From Actinomadura alba (GTDB lineage Bacteria; Actinomycetota; Actinomycetes; Streptosporangiales; Streptosporangiaceae): 64,000 nucleotides of DNA. The position numbers were made by a program, and so were the translations under genes. Shown here piece by piece: positions 8,165-17,534 of this stretch; position 1 is the first letter of the stretch, and each line of letters starts with the position of its first letter. The stretch covers positions 186,001-250,000 of the forward strand of contig NZ_JABVEC010000001.1 in NCBI RefSeq assembly GCF_014323705.1, read 5' to 3'. The notes below the pieces were generated by a model that saw nothing but the letters and a program-made list of their open reading frames with translations, was not told the DNA's origin and did no database searches.

Positions 8165-9865
8165 ATGTTTGAGCCCTACTCACCGAGAGCCCCGATCGCT
8201 GCCGCCAGGATGTCCATGTCACCCCCTTCCACCGCCTTCCCGCTCGGCGCGGCCGACTCCGGCGACCGACGCGGACGCTGGCTCGGCACAGTGATCATCA
8301 GCCTCGGTGTGTCCCTGATCGTCATCGACGCGACGATCGTCAACGTCCTGATGCCGCGAATCGTGGCGGAACTGCGCCTCGAGACCACCGACGCCGAGTG
8401 GATCACCTCGATCTACTCGCTGACGTTCGCCGCGCTCCTCATCCCGTTCGGCCGGGCCGGGGATCTGTTCGGGCGGCGGCGGATGTTCATCGCGGGCACG
8501 GTGGTCTTCGTGCTCGCGAGCCTGCTCGTGGCCACCGCCGGCTCGGGGTCGGCGATCGTCGGCGCCCGAGCGCTCCAGGGCGTCGGCGGCGCCATGATCA
8601 TGCCGGCCACGCTGTCGACCGTGAACTCGATGTTCACCGGCCGGGACCGCGCCGTCGCCTTCGGCATCTGGGGTTCGCTGATCGGCGGAATGGCCGCGCT
8701 CGGCCCGTTGCTCGGCGGATGGCTCGCGAGTTCGTTCGGCTGGCGCTGGGCCTTCGCCGTCAACCTGCCGATCGGCCTGCTGCTCGTGATCGGCGCGCTC
8801 AGGTTCGTGCCGGAGACCCGGGTCGCCTCGGCCCGGCGCGGCATCGACTGGACCGGCGGGGTGCTCGCGGCCCTCGGCCTCGGCGCGCTGGTATGCGGGC
8901 TGATCGAGGGGCAGTCGTACGGCTGGTGGCTCCCGACCCGTTCCTTCACCATGGGACCGGTGGAGTGGCCGCTGACCGGCCTGTCCCCGATTCCCGTGGT
9001 CCTGGCCCTGGGCGTCGTCCTGATCGCGGCACTGATCACCCTCGAGCGGATGCGCGCCCGTTCCGGGCGCCCGGTCATGCTCGACCTGGAGCTGTTCCGC
9101 ATCGCCGGCTTCCGCCGAGGCAACGCCGTCTCGGCACTCATCAGCTGTGGCGAGCTCGGGCTGCTGTTCGTACTGCCCCTGTTCCTGCAGAACGTGCACG
9201 ACGACTCTCCGCTGCAGATCAGCGTGGCGATCGTCCCGCTCGCCGTGGGGGCGCTGTTCGCCGGGCCCTTCGCGGGGCGGCTGGCGAACCGCCACGGCGC
9301 GCCGTGGGTCGTACGGCTCGGCGTGGCGCTGGAGGTCGCCGCCGTGCTCGCGATCGCCGTCACCCTCCACGCCGACACGAGCGGACTGCGGCTGGCGCCC
9401 TGGATGCTGATGTACGGCGTCGGGCTCGGCCTCACCTCCGCGCAGCTCACCAACGTCTCGCTGGCCGACGTGCCACGCGCCCACTCCGGGCAGGCGTCGG
9501 GCACGCAGTCCGCCGCCCGGCAGATCGGCTCCGCGCTGGGCATCGCGATCATCGGGACGGTGTTCGCCACCAGCCTGAGCCACGCGATGCTCGATCGGCT
9601 GCACGACACCTCCGTACCCGAGGCACGACACGCGGCGCTCGCCCAGCAGTTGCGCAGCAGCGCGGGGACCTCCGCCCGCGACCTGCGCCGCCGGCCCGGT
9701 GAGGAGGTCGCCGCACGCGCGGCGGCGGACAGCCTGGCCGACGCCACCCGGCGCGGCGCCCTCGCCACGGCGGCGGTTCTCGGCGTGGGGTTGCTGATGA
9801 CGCTGCGGCTCGGCCGGTCCGGTGTACGGGCACCGGTCCGGCATCCGCGAGAATCCTCGCTATGA
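8165..9865 (+). CDS. DHA2-type MFS drug exporter (EmrB/QacA family)
   Basis: Up to 566 residues with about 14 transmembrane helices. MFS motif A is seen as GRAGDLFGRRRMF between helices 2 and 3 and antiporter motif C as LGPLLGGWLASSFGWRWAF in helix 5. This family exports diverse drugs and metabolites against protons. The start is uncertain: ATG 8165 is in frame without a Shine-Dalgarno, while ATG 8216 has AGGA 5 nt upstream and begins nearer the first helix (549 aa). It ends with a cytoplasmic tail and lies 26 nt before menA; no local regulator is seen. Confidence 0.85.
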   Translation: MFEPYSPRAPIAAARMSMSPPSTAFPLGAADSGDRRGRWLGTVIISLGVSLIVIDATIVNVLMPRIVAELRLETTDAEWITSIYSLTFAALLIPFGRAGDLFGRRRMFIAGTVVFVLASLLVATAGSGSAIVGARALQGVGGAMIMPATLSTVNSMFTGRDRAVAFGIWGSLIGGMAALGPLLGGWLASSFGWRWAFAVNLPIGLLLVIGALRFVPETRVASARRGIDWTGGVLAALGLGALVCGLIEGQSYGWWLPTRSFTMGPVEWPLTGLSPIPVVLALGVVLIAALITLERMRARSGRPVMLDLELFRIAGFRRGNAVSALISCGELGLLFVLPLFLQNVHDDSPLQISVAIVPLAVGALFAGPFAGRLANRHGAPWVVRLGVALEVAAVLAIAVTLHADTSGLRLAPWMLMYGVGLGLTSAQLTNVSLADVPRAHSGQASGTQSAARQIGSALGIAIIGTVFATSLSHAMLDRLHDTSVPEARHAALAQQLRSSAGTSARDLRRRPGEEVAARAAADSLADATRRGALATAAVLGVGLLMTLRLGRSGVRAPVRHPRESSL

Positions 9866-9891
9866 CCCTGTCTCGGAACGGAAGGTAACCG

Positions 9892-10758
9892 GTGGCCAGC
9901 CTCGCACAGTGGATCGCCGGCTCCCGGCCCCGCACTCTGCCCGCCTCCCTCGTGCCGGTGGTCGTCGGCACCGGCGTCGCGTTCGGGCAGGGCGATGCCG
10001 TGTGGTGGCGCGCGGCGGTTGCCGCATTCGTCGCGCTCGCTCTGCAGATCGGCGTCAACTACGCCAACGACTACAGCGACGGGGTGCGCGGCACCGACGA
10101 GGACCGGGTCGGCCCGCTCCGGCTGGTCGGCTCCCGCGTCGCCGCGCCGGGGCACGTGCTGGCCGCCGCCCTCGGCTGCTTCGCCGCCGCCGCCGTGGCC
10201 GGGCTGGCGCTCGCCGCCGTCACCACCTGGTGGCTTCTGCTCGTCGGCGCCGCCGCGATCCTGGCGGCCTGGTTCTACACCGGCGGCTCCCGGCCGTACG
10301 GCTACCGCGCCCTCGGCGAGGTCTCGGTGTTCGTGTTCTTCGGCCTGGTCGCGGTCGTCGGCACCGCGTACGTACAGATCGAGGGCGTGCCGTGGCAGGC
10401 CTGGGCGGCCGCCGTGCCCGTCGGGCTGCTCGCCTGCGGGCTGCTGGTGGCCAACAACCTGCGGGACATCCCCACCGACGAGGTCTCGGGTAAGCGCACC
10501 CTCGCCGTCGTGCTGGGCGACCACCGGACCCGGCTGCTCTACGCCGCCTGCACCGCACTGCCCTTCACCGTCGTGCTGGCCCTGGCCGCGCCGCACCCGT
10601 GGGCCCTCATCGCGCTGCTGGCGGCGCCGCTGTCGGTTCCGCCCACGCAGCGCGTGCTGGGCGGCGCCAAGGGACCCGAGCTGATCGCCGTCCTCGGCGA
10701 GACCGGTCGCCTGCAGATCGCCTTCGGCGCGCTACTCGCCATCGGCCTGGCCATCTGA
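9892..10758 (+). CDS. menA: 1,4-dihydroxy-2-naphthoate polyprenyltransferase
   Basis: MenA attaches the isoprenoid chain to dihydroxynaphthoate, making demethylmenaquinone in the membrane. 288 residues, UbiA superfamily. The first Mg-diphosphate motif is NDYSD (residues 59-63), continued as GVRGTDEDR; the second is NNLRDIPTDEVSGKRTL. About eight to nine helices follow the amphipathic start WIAGSRPRTLPAS, typical of MenA. The start is GTG 9892 with GGAAGG upstream. No other men genes are nearby. Confidence 0.93.
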   Translation: MASLAQWIAGSRPRTLPASLVPVVVGTGVAFGQGDAVWWRAAVAAFVALALQIGVNYANDYSDGVRGTDEDRVGPLRLVGSRVAAPGHVLAAALGCFAAAAVAGLALAAVTTWWLLLVGAAAILAAWFYTGGSRPYGYRALGEVSVFVFFGLVAVVGTAYVQIEGVPWQAWAAAVPVGLLACGLLVANNLRDIPTDEVSGKRTLAVVLGDHRTRLLYAACTALPFTVVLALAAPHPWALIALLAAPLSVPPTQRVLGGAKGPELIAVLGETGRLQIAFGALLAIGLAI

Positions 10759-11014
10759 CGTCCCTTCGCGACACCAGGCGACAGCGCTCCCCGCCCCGAT
10801 CACCCACCACGCCCGGCGGCACCCGCACACGACAGAGGACCCTCTGGCGTGATCATGCACTTATGCGTCAGGAATCACACCTTGCCTTGCTTCGAGGAGC
10901 CGCGTCTTCCGCGGCCTCGGACGGTTCGCGACGGAGCTTGCGCGGCAGCGCGTTCGGCGCGCGACCACGACCACGACCACGCGAGCGATCGCGACGCGAC
11001 GCATGCGCCCGCGC

Positions 11015-11061
11015 GGGCCGCATCGGGCAGTGGGCTCCGGGCCGCATCGGGCAGTGGGCTC
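11015..11061. repeat. Two tandem copies of a 23-nt unit, period 24
   Basis: The unit beginning GGGCCGCATCGGGCAGTG is repeated exactly at 11015-11037 and 11039-11061. Function unknown; probably replication slippage in the spacer. Confidence 0.8.
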
Positions 11062-11147
11062 GGGGCCGCGCTAAGGACCGGGCGGTGACGAGGCGTTGCA
11101 CAACTGTGATCTCAGCGCTCTGGTCGACGACCCTACCTGAAAGTAAC

Positions 11148-11161
11148 TTACTCGCAGGTAA
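11148..11161. promoter_or_regulatory. Palindromic operator candidate TTACTCGCAGGTAA upstream of lipase
   Basis: TTACTCGCAGGTAA is an imperfect palindrome of the TTAC-N6-GTAA type bound by many TetR-family repressors. It lies about 65 nt upstream of the lipase start and is part of a wider TACCTG...CAGGTA inverted repeat starting near 11134. The cognate regulator is not in the vicinity. Confidence 0.4.
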
Positions 11162-11225
11162 TTCAGCGGTGTGACCCAGAGCACACAGGCGCGCGCTGCC
11201 CACCCTTCTCCCCCCAGGAGGGACC

Positions 11226-12107
11226 TTGCCCCGCGTCCGAAGCCTCCGCTCCCTTCCCCTCGCCCTCGCCGCCATCCTGATCTTCAGCCTCCTGCTCGCC
11301 CCGCCCGCCCGCGCCGACGCGATCGCCGACGCCAAGGCACTGGCCGCTCCCGGCGTACCGGGTGCCAACGACTGGTCCTGCCGGCCCCGCGCCGCCCACC
11401 CGCGCCCGGTGGTGCTCGTGCACGGCACGTTCGCCAACGGCTCGGTGAACTGGCCGGTTGCCGCGCCCGCCCTCGCCTCGCGTGGCCACTGTGTCTTCGC
11501 CCTGACCTACGGCGCGGTTCCCGGCGTACCGGTCCTGCGTGCCATCGCTCCGGTGGCCGACTCGGCCGCGCAACTGGCCACGTTCGTCAACGGCGTCCTG
11601 GCCGCCACCGGGGCCTCCGAGGTGAACATCGTGGGGCATTCACAGGGCGGCATGATGCCCCGCTACTACGTGAAGTTCCTCGGCGGCGCCGCCAAGGTGC
11701 ACACGCTCGTCGGCCTCGCCCCGTCCAACCACGGCACCACGCTCAGCGGTCTCGCGACGCTCGCGGCGGCGTGGCCCGGCGCGCTGGACATCGTCGCCGG
11801 CGCCTGCCCGGCCTGCGCCGACCAGGTCGTCGGGTCGCCGCTGCTCACCAGGCTCAACGCGGGCGGCGACACGGTGGCGGGCGTCGACTACACGGTCATC
11901 GCCACCAGGTACGACGGGATCGTCACGCCGTACCGCTCGCAGTTCCTCAGCGGACCGAACGTGCGCAACGTGACCCTGCAGGATCTCTGCGCTTTCGACC
12001 TCTCCGAGCACGCCCTCATCGCGTTCGACCGCATAGCGCTGCACGAGGTGCTCAACACCCTCGATCCGGCGAACGCCATCCCGACGAACTGCTTCTCTCA
12101 CGTCTAG
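11226..12107 (+). CDS. Secreted lipase/esterase (EstA-like alpha/beta hydrolase)
   Basis: 293 residues. A cleavable signal peptide (basic start, hydrophobic LPLALAAILIFSLLLA, cleavage after ARA near residue 31) precedes an alpha/beta hydrolase. The oxyanion strand is VVLVHGTF and the nucleophile elbow is GHSQGG. An Asp in RYDGIVTPY and the late His in ALHEVL or EHALIAF are plausible triad members. Several cysteines suggest disulfides. It matches the secreted class 2 lipases of actinomycetes that hydrolyse acylglycerols or short esters. The start is TTG 11226 behind AGGAGGGACC, an ideal ribosome site. It ends in a very strong hairpin terminator. Confidence 0.88.
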   Translation: MPRVRSLRSLPLALAAILIFSLLLAPPARADAIADAKALAAPGVPGANDWSCRPRAAHPRPVVLVHGTFANGSVNWPVAAPALASRGHCVFALTYGAVPGVPVLRAIAPVADSAAQLATFVNGVLAATGASEVNIVGHSQGGMMPRYYVKFLGGAAKVHTLVGLAPSNHGTTLSGLATLAAAWPGALDIVAGACPACADQVVGSPLLTRLNAGGDTVAGVDYTVIATRYDGIVTPYRSQFLSGPNVRNVTLQDLCAFDLSEHALIAFDRIALHEVLNTLDPANAIPTNCFSHV

Positions 12108-12108
12108 C

Positions 12109-12162
12109 CGAGATGATCAAGGATCGCGGCACCTCGCGCCACCGCGATCCTTGATCATTTCG
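12109..12162. terminator. Strong bidirectional terminator hairpin
   Basis: Perfect 17-bp stem ATGATCAAGGATCGCGG (12113-12129) / complement (12142-12158), extendable to 21 bp with one G-U pair, 12-nt loop, followed by TTT. It sits between the convergent lipase and HerA-like genes and can serve both. Confidence 0.8.
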
Positions 12163-12238
12163 ATCGTCCTCAGTGCCTCAGCGCGTCACCGACCCGGCTG
12201 TGCGGAATCGGCTACGTGCGGTCACCGTCGCCCCAGGG

Positions 12239-13801
12239 TCAGTGGGACGATCGGCGACGGCGTCTCGCGGTGCCGAAGACGCCGCGGGTGATCTCCCTGC
12301 CGAGGGTGCTCGCCATCGAGCGGGCGAACGACCTGACCGCCTGCGAGCCGAGCACCTGCCCGATGACATCCGGCTCAGGACGGGGCGCGGTGCGCGGACC
12401 CCGGCGCGGCTCGGCGGGGGCCCGCTCGGGAGCGGCCTCGGCGGCGGCCTGGCCCACCCTGACGGTGAGCATCTCGTACGCCGACTCCCGGTCGACCGGC
12501 TGGGCGTATTTCGCGTGCAGCGGCGACGACTCGACCGTCCGCCGCACCAACGCCGGGTCAGAGGGGGCCATCAGGCTCTGCGGGCACTGTAACCGTGTCC
12601 ACGCGACCGGCGTCGGCACGCCCTTGTCGGATAGGACGGTCACCACCGCCTCGCCGATGCCGAGCCCGGTGAGCACCTCTTCCAGGTGGTAACACGACTT
12701 CGGGAACGTCGAGACCGTGGCCTTCAACGCCTTGGCGTCGTCCGGCGTGAACGCCCGCAGTGCGTGCTGCACCCGGCTGCCGAGCTGGGCGAGCACGTCC
12801 GCGGGCACGTCCTTCGGCGTCTGAGTGACGAAGAAGACGCCCACTCCCTTCGACCGGATGAGCCGCACGGTCTGCGTGATCGACTGCAGGAACGTCTTCG
12901 ACGCGCCGGTGAAGAGCAGATGGGCCTCGTCGAAGAAGAACACGAGCCTGGGCTTGTCCGGATCACCGACCTCGGGCAGGTCCTCGAACAGCTCGGCCAG
13001 CAACCACATGAGAAACGTCGAGAACATGTGCGGGCGGTCCTGCAGCGAGGGCAGTTCCAGGCACGAGATGACCCCGCGGCCGTCCGGAGCCGTGCGCAGC
13101 AGGTCGGCGGGGTCGAACGCGGGCTCACCGAAGAACCTGTCGGCACCCTGCCCTTCGAGGGTCAGCAGACCGCGCAGCAGGACTCCCGCCGTCTGCTTCG
13201 ACAACCCGCCCAGCGCGGCGAGCGCCTCCTTGCCCTGGTCGCCGGTCAGGTGCTCGATGACCGCGCGAAGGTCCTTCAGGTCGAGCAGCGGCAGACCGTT
13301 CCTGTCGGCGAACATGAAGACCAGGCCGAGCGAGGATTCCTGGGTGGCGTTCAGCTCGAGCACCTTGGCGAGCAGTGTGGGGCCGAACGAGGTGATGGTC
13401 GCGCGCACCGGGATTCCCGTTCCCTCTCCGCCGAGGGCGTAGAACTCGACCGGGTAGGCGGTCGGCCGCCACGTCTGGCCGATCGCCGACGTGCGGCCGG
13501 CGATCCTGTCTGCCGGCTCCCCCGCCGTGGCGAGACCGGAGAGGTCGCCCTTGACGTCGGCCAGGAAAACCGGCACTCCCTGCGCCGACACCTGCTCGGC
13601 CATGCTCTGGAGGGTCTTGGTCTTCCCGGTGCCGGTGGCGCCCGCTACAAGCCCATGCCGGTTGAGCATGCCGAGCGGAACGCGGACCTGGGCGGCCGCC
13701 ACAGGTTCGCCGTCCACGACGAGGGCACCGAAATCCACCGTCGGTCCATCGAACGCGTATTCGGCTGTGACACTGGAAACGATGTTGCCCGTTGCGGCCA
13801 T
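12239..13801 (-). CDS. HerA-like ATPase (DUF853 family)
   Basis: 520 residues of the HerA/FtsK-type ATPase superfamily. Walker A is GATGTGKT (residues 54-61) and Walker B LVFFFDEAHLLF. A sensor-like segment FFVTQTPKDVPADVLAQLGSR follows, and the arginine-rich tail ends in RRRRRSSH. HerA proteins form hexamers that pump or remodel DNA; this stand-alone type has no assigned role, and no NurA partner gene is adjacent. The ATG at 13801 is preceded by GGGGGAG. It faces the lipase gene across the terminator. ATPase activity is certain from the motifs; DNA as the substrate is inferred from the family. Confidence 0.85.
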   Translation of the reverse strand: MAATGNIVSSVTAEYAFDGPTVDFGALVVDGEPVAAAQVRVPLGMLNRHGLVAGATGTGKTKTLQSMAEQVSAQGVPVFLADVKGDLSGLATAGEPADRIAGRTSAIGQTWRPTAYPVEFYALGGEGTGIPVRATITSFGPTLLAKVLELNATQESSLGLVFMFADRNGLPLLDLKDLRAVIEHLTGDQGKEALAALGGLSKQTAGVLLRGLLTLEGQGADRFFGEPAFDPADLLRTAPDGRGVISCLELPSLQDRPHMFSTFLMWLLAELFEDLPEVGDPDKPRLVFFFDEAHLLFTGASKTFLQSITQTVRLIRSKGVGVFFVTQTPKDVPADVLAQLGSRVQHALRAFTPDDAKALKATVSTFPKSCYHLEEVLTGLGIGEAVVTVLSDKGVPTPVAWTRLQCPQSLMAPSDPALVRRTVESSPLHAKYAQPVDRESAYEMLTVRVGQAAAEAAPERAPAEPRRGPRTAPRPEPDVIGQVLGSQAVRSFARSMASTLGREITRGVFGTARRRRRSSH

Positions 13802-13894
13802 GAGGCTCCCCCGATCACTCTGACCAGGACATTCCCCAGCCTTTCGGGCTTACGCCTCACCTTCCCCCGGATCCCGCGCCACCGGCCGGAAGGC

Positions 13895-13925
13895 GTGACG
13901 CGGACGCGACGGTCCCGTCCGTCAC
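13895..13925 (-). terminator. Possible ung terminator hairpin
   Basis: GTGACGCGGACG ... CGTCCGTCAC can form a 10-bp stem with a 2-nt bulge 14 nt after the ung stop codon. No T-run; tentative. Confidence 0.35.
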
Positions 13926-13938
13926 GGCACCACGCCGG

Positions 13939-14622
13939 CTACGTCGGCAGCGACCAGTCGATCTCGGCCAGACCGACGTCGGTGAGAGCCTTGTTGACGG
14001 CGCTGAACGGGCGGGTGCCGAAGAACTTCTTGGCGCTCAGCGGGCTCGGGTGGGCGGACTCGATCACCAGGTGGTGCGGTGCGGTGATGAGCCGTGCCTT
14101 CTTGCGGGCGTAGGCGCCCCACAGCACGAACACCACCCGGCTGTCCTTGGCGTTGAGCGCCTCGATCGCGGCGTCGGTGAACTCCTCCCAGCCCTTTCCG
14201 GCGTGCGCGCCCGCCTCTCCCTCGCGTACGGTCAGCACCGCGTTGAGCAGCAGCACGCCCTGGTCGGCCCACGGGGTCAGGTCGCCGCTGGAGGACGCCG
14301 GCACGCCAAGGTCGGCCTCGAGCTCCTTGAAGATGTTGCGCAGCGACGGCGGCTTGCGCACGCCCTCGCGGACACTGAAGCTGAGCCCGTGCGCCTGACC
14401 CGCCCCGTGATAGGGGTCCTGACCGAGGATCAGCACCCGGGCGGCGTCGTAGGAGCAGTGCCGGAACGCGTTGAACAGGTCCTCGCGGGGCGGGAACACG
14501 GTCCGCGTGTCGTACTCCCCCGCGACGAAGGTGCCGAGCGTCGCGGTCGCGAGTGGGTCGAGCAGCGGGTCGAGCCGTGCTCGCCAGTCGTCGGGCAGCA
14601 ACTCCAGCAGATCGAGGGACAT
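13939..14622 (-). CDS. ung: Uracil-DNA glycosylase, family 1
   Basis: Removes uracil from DNA by cleaving the N-glycosidic bond, starting base-excision repair. 227 residues, normal length. Motifs are the water-activating loop GQDPYH (67-72, catalytic Asp69), the uracil-binding LLLNAVLTV strand and the DNA-intercalation loop HPSPLS. ATG 14622 is used because GGAGG lies 7 nt upstream; a longer frame adds 25 low-complexity residues. It appears monocistronic and divergent from the TOBE-domain gene. Confidence 0.96.
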   Translation of the reverse strand: MSLDLLELLPDDWRARLDPLLDPLATATLGTFVAGEYDTRTVFPPREDLFNAFRHCSYDAARVLILGQDPYHGAGQAHGLSFSVREGVRKPPSLRNIFKELEADLGVPASSSGDLTPWADQGVLLLNAVLTVREGEAGAHAGKGWEEFTDAAIEALNAKDSRVVFVLWGAYARKKARLITAPHHLVIESAHPSPLSAKKFFGTRPFSAVNKALTDVGLAEIDWSLPT

Positions 14623-14855
14623 CTCACGGCCTCCGCGGCAAGGTTCGGTGGTGTTCGGTTCGGGGGGTTGGTTCAGGTGGTTCGTACGCGTACGCACTGA
14701 ACAGCACGCACCTTAGTGCCCGGCTCCGACAGACCGTGCGGACAACCGCGAGATCACGCGCGCGGACGGCGCATCGCCACTGTGGACCTGTCAACGCCCG
14801 GCGGTATGCGATGACACTGCCGAATGCCAGGATTAGTGGCCATAAGATCTTGCAT

Positions 14856-15251
14856 ATGCCTACATATTCCGTCGGTAGGGTCGCACAGTTGCTCGGCGTC
14901 AGTCCCGACACCGTGCGGCGATGGGCGGACGCGGGGCGGCTCCCCACTCACCGCGACGAGCACGGTCACCGCGTCGTCGAAGGTCGTGACCTCGCCGCCT
15001 TCACCGTGCGCCTCGGCCAGGACACCGCCGGACCCGAGACGACGCACCTCACCTCGGCACGCAACACCTTTCCGGGCATCGTCACCCGGGTGGTCAAGGA
15101 CGGGATCATCGCACAGGTCGAGATCCAGGCGGGACCGCACCGGGTGGTGTCCCTGCTCACCTCCGAGGCGGTGGACGAGCTCGGGCTCAGCGAGGGAGTC
15201 GAGGCCGTCGCGCGCGTCAAGAGCACCAGCGTCACCGTGGAGCTGCCGTGA
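14856..15251 (+). CDS. MerR-type HTH fused to a TOBE (molybdate-binding) domain
   Basis: 131 residues. The N-terminal helix-turn-helix of the MerR/excisionase type (residues 1-50, YSVGRVAQLLGVSPDTVRRW) is joined to one mop/TOBE domain (about 67-131: RNTFPGIVTRVVKDGIIAQV ... VARVKSTSVTVEL) that binds molybdate or tungstate. It is probably a ModE-like regulator of molybdate uptake. A CATAAG box lies 9 nt before the ATG and no Shine-Dalgarno is seen, so it may be leaderless. The stop overlaps the modA start by 4 nt (GTGA), so the two are translationally coupled. Confidence 0.85.
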   Translation: MPTYSVGRVAQLLGVSPDTVRRWADAGRLPTHRDEHGHRVVEGRDLAAFTVRLGQDTAGPETTHLTSARNTFPGIVTRVVKDGIIAQVEIQAGPHRVVSLLTSEAVDELGLSEGVEAVARVKSTSVTVELP

Positions 15252-15988
15252 GACGCCTCACGGCGAGCCTGGCGGTCGTGCTGCTCGTCGCGACCGGCTG
15301 TGGCGGCGCGTCCGGTCCCACGACCCTCACCGTGCTGGCCGCCTCGTCACTGACCGATGTCTTTCCGGAGCTCGCCCGGGCCTACCAGTCCTCACACGAG
15401 AACGTGGAGCTGCACTTCACCTTCAGCGGCTCCCAGGAACTCGCCGAGCAGGTGAAGGAGAACACGCCGGCCGACGTCCTCGCCACCGCGGACACCACGA
15501 CCATGGACGAGCTCGCGGAGTACGTCGACCGGTCGAGCCGACGGGTCATCGCCTACACGTCGCTCACCATCGCCGTCGCCCCCGGGAACCCGCGCCGGAT
15601 CCGCGAGCTGGCCGACCTGGCCCGGCCCGGTCTACGTGTCGTGCTGGCCGCGCAGGGCGTGCCTGCGGGACGGTACTCCCGGCAGGCCCTCGCCAAGGCC
15701 GGCGTCACCGTCCGTCCCGTGTCCGCGGAGATCGACGTGCGCTCCGTGCTCACCCGGGTGCGGACCGGCGAGGCGGACGCCGGGGTCGTCTACCTCACCG
15801 ACCTGAGATCGGCCGGCCGGGCCGCCAGCAGCGTACCCATTCCGGCCGCGCATAACGTCACGGCCGCCTACCCGGTGTCGGTCGTCGACGACACCGACCA
15901 CGAGGACGCCTCGGCCGCCTTCGTTACCTGGCTCGGCTCGGCCGCAGCCAAGTCCGTGCTCAACGAGCACGGGTTCACCACTCCCTGA
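15248..15988 (+). CDS. modA: Molybdate ABC transporter substrate-binding lipoprotein
   Basis: 246 residues. The lipobox is LLVATGCGG (lipidated Cys near residue 18). The mature protein starts TLTVLAASSLTDVFPEL, the ModA signature, with FSGSQELAEQV and ADVLATADTTTMD supplying oxyanion contacts and a late DAGVVYLTD. It captures molybdate outside the membrane for a ModBC permease. No modB or modC follows, so the permease must be encoded elsewhere or lost. The GTG start overlaps the TOBE-protein stop. Confidence 0.9.
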   Translation: MRRLTASLAVVLLVATGCGGASGPTTLTVLAASSLTDVFPELARAYQSSHENVELHFTFSGSQELAEQVKENTPADVLATADTTTMDELAEYVDRSSRRVIAYTSLTIAVAPGNPRRIRELADLARPGLRVVLAAQGVPAGRYSRQALAKAGVTVRPVSAEIDVRSVLTRVRTGEADAGVVYLTDLRSAGRAASSVPIPAAHNVTAAYPVSVVDDTDHEDASAAFVTWLGSAAAKSVLNEHGFTTP

Positions 15989-16238
15989 ACCCGGCGTGCA
16001 ACCGGTGCGACCGCCCGCGCGTACGACCCTCTCGGCCGCGCGGTGGTCAGGCGGCCGCGGCGGTGAGACCGCCACATCCTGGCTCATTTCACGGCGGCGC
16101 GTCACCGGCGAACCATGCCAAAGATGTGACCGGTAAGCAATAAGTCCTCTCCCTTGGTAATCAAGCCTATTTGCCCTGTGATCGATCATGGCTGACTCAC
16201 CACCAAAGGTGCAGTCACACAAGTGGTCCGGAGGACTC

Positions 16239-17465
<1,227 letters not shown>

Positions 17466-17470
17466 CCGGA

Positions 17471-17506
17471 TACGGCCCGGTCACCTACGCCGGTGACCGG
17501 GCCGTA
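17471..17506. terminator. Strong bidirectional terminator
   Basis: Perfect 15-bp stem TACGGCCCGGTCACC (17471-17485) / complement (17492-17506) with a 6-nt loop, directly after the protease stop and before the end of the convergent pentapeptide-repeat gene. Confidence 0.75.
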
Positions 17507-17534
17507 CGGCCCTCGCTCCGATCGCCGTACGCGG

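Larger units (their letters stand above)
10759..11225. other. 467-nt gene-free spacer with repeats and a candidate operator
   Basis: No convincing coding region. It contains GTGATCATGC at 10849-10858 (also found in a hairpin at 49.3 kb), a CCGCG/CGCGG hairpin near 10895-10915, a run of GACCAC repeats near 10970, a tandem repeat at 11015-11061 and a palindromic operator-like sequence just before the lipase gene. Composition resembles degraded intergenic DNA. Confidence 0.6.
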
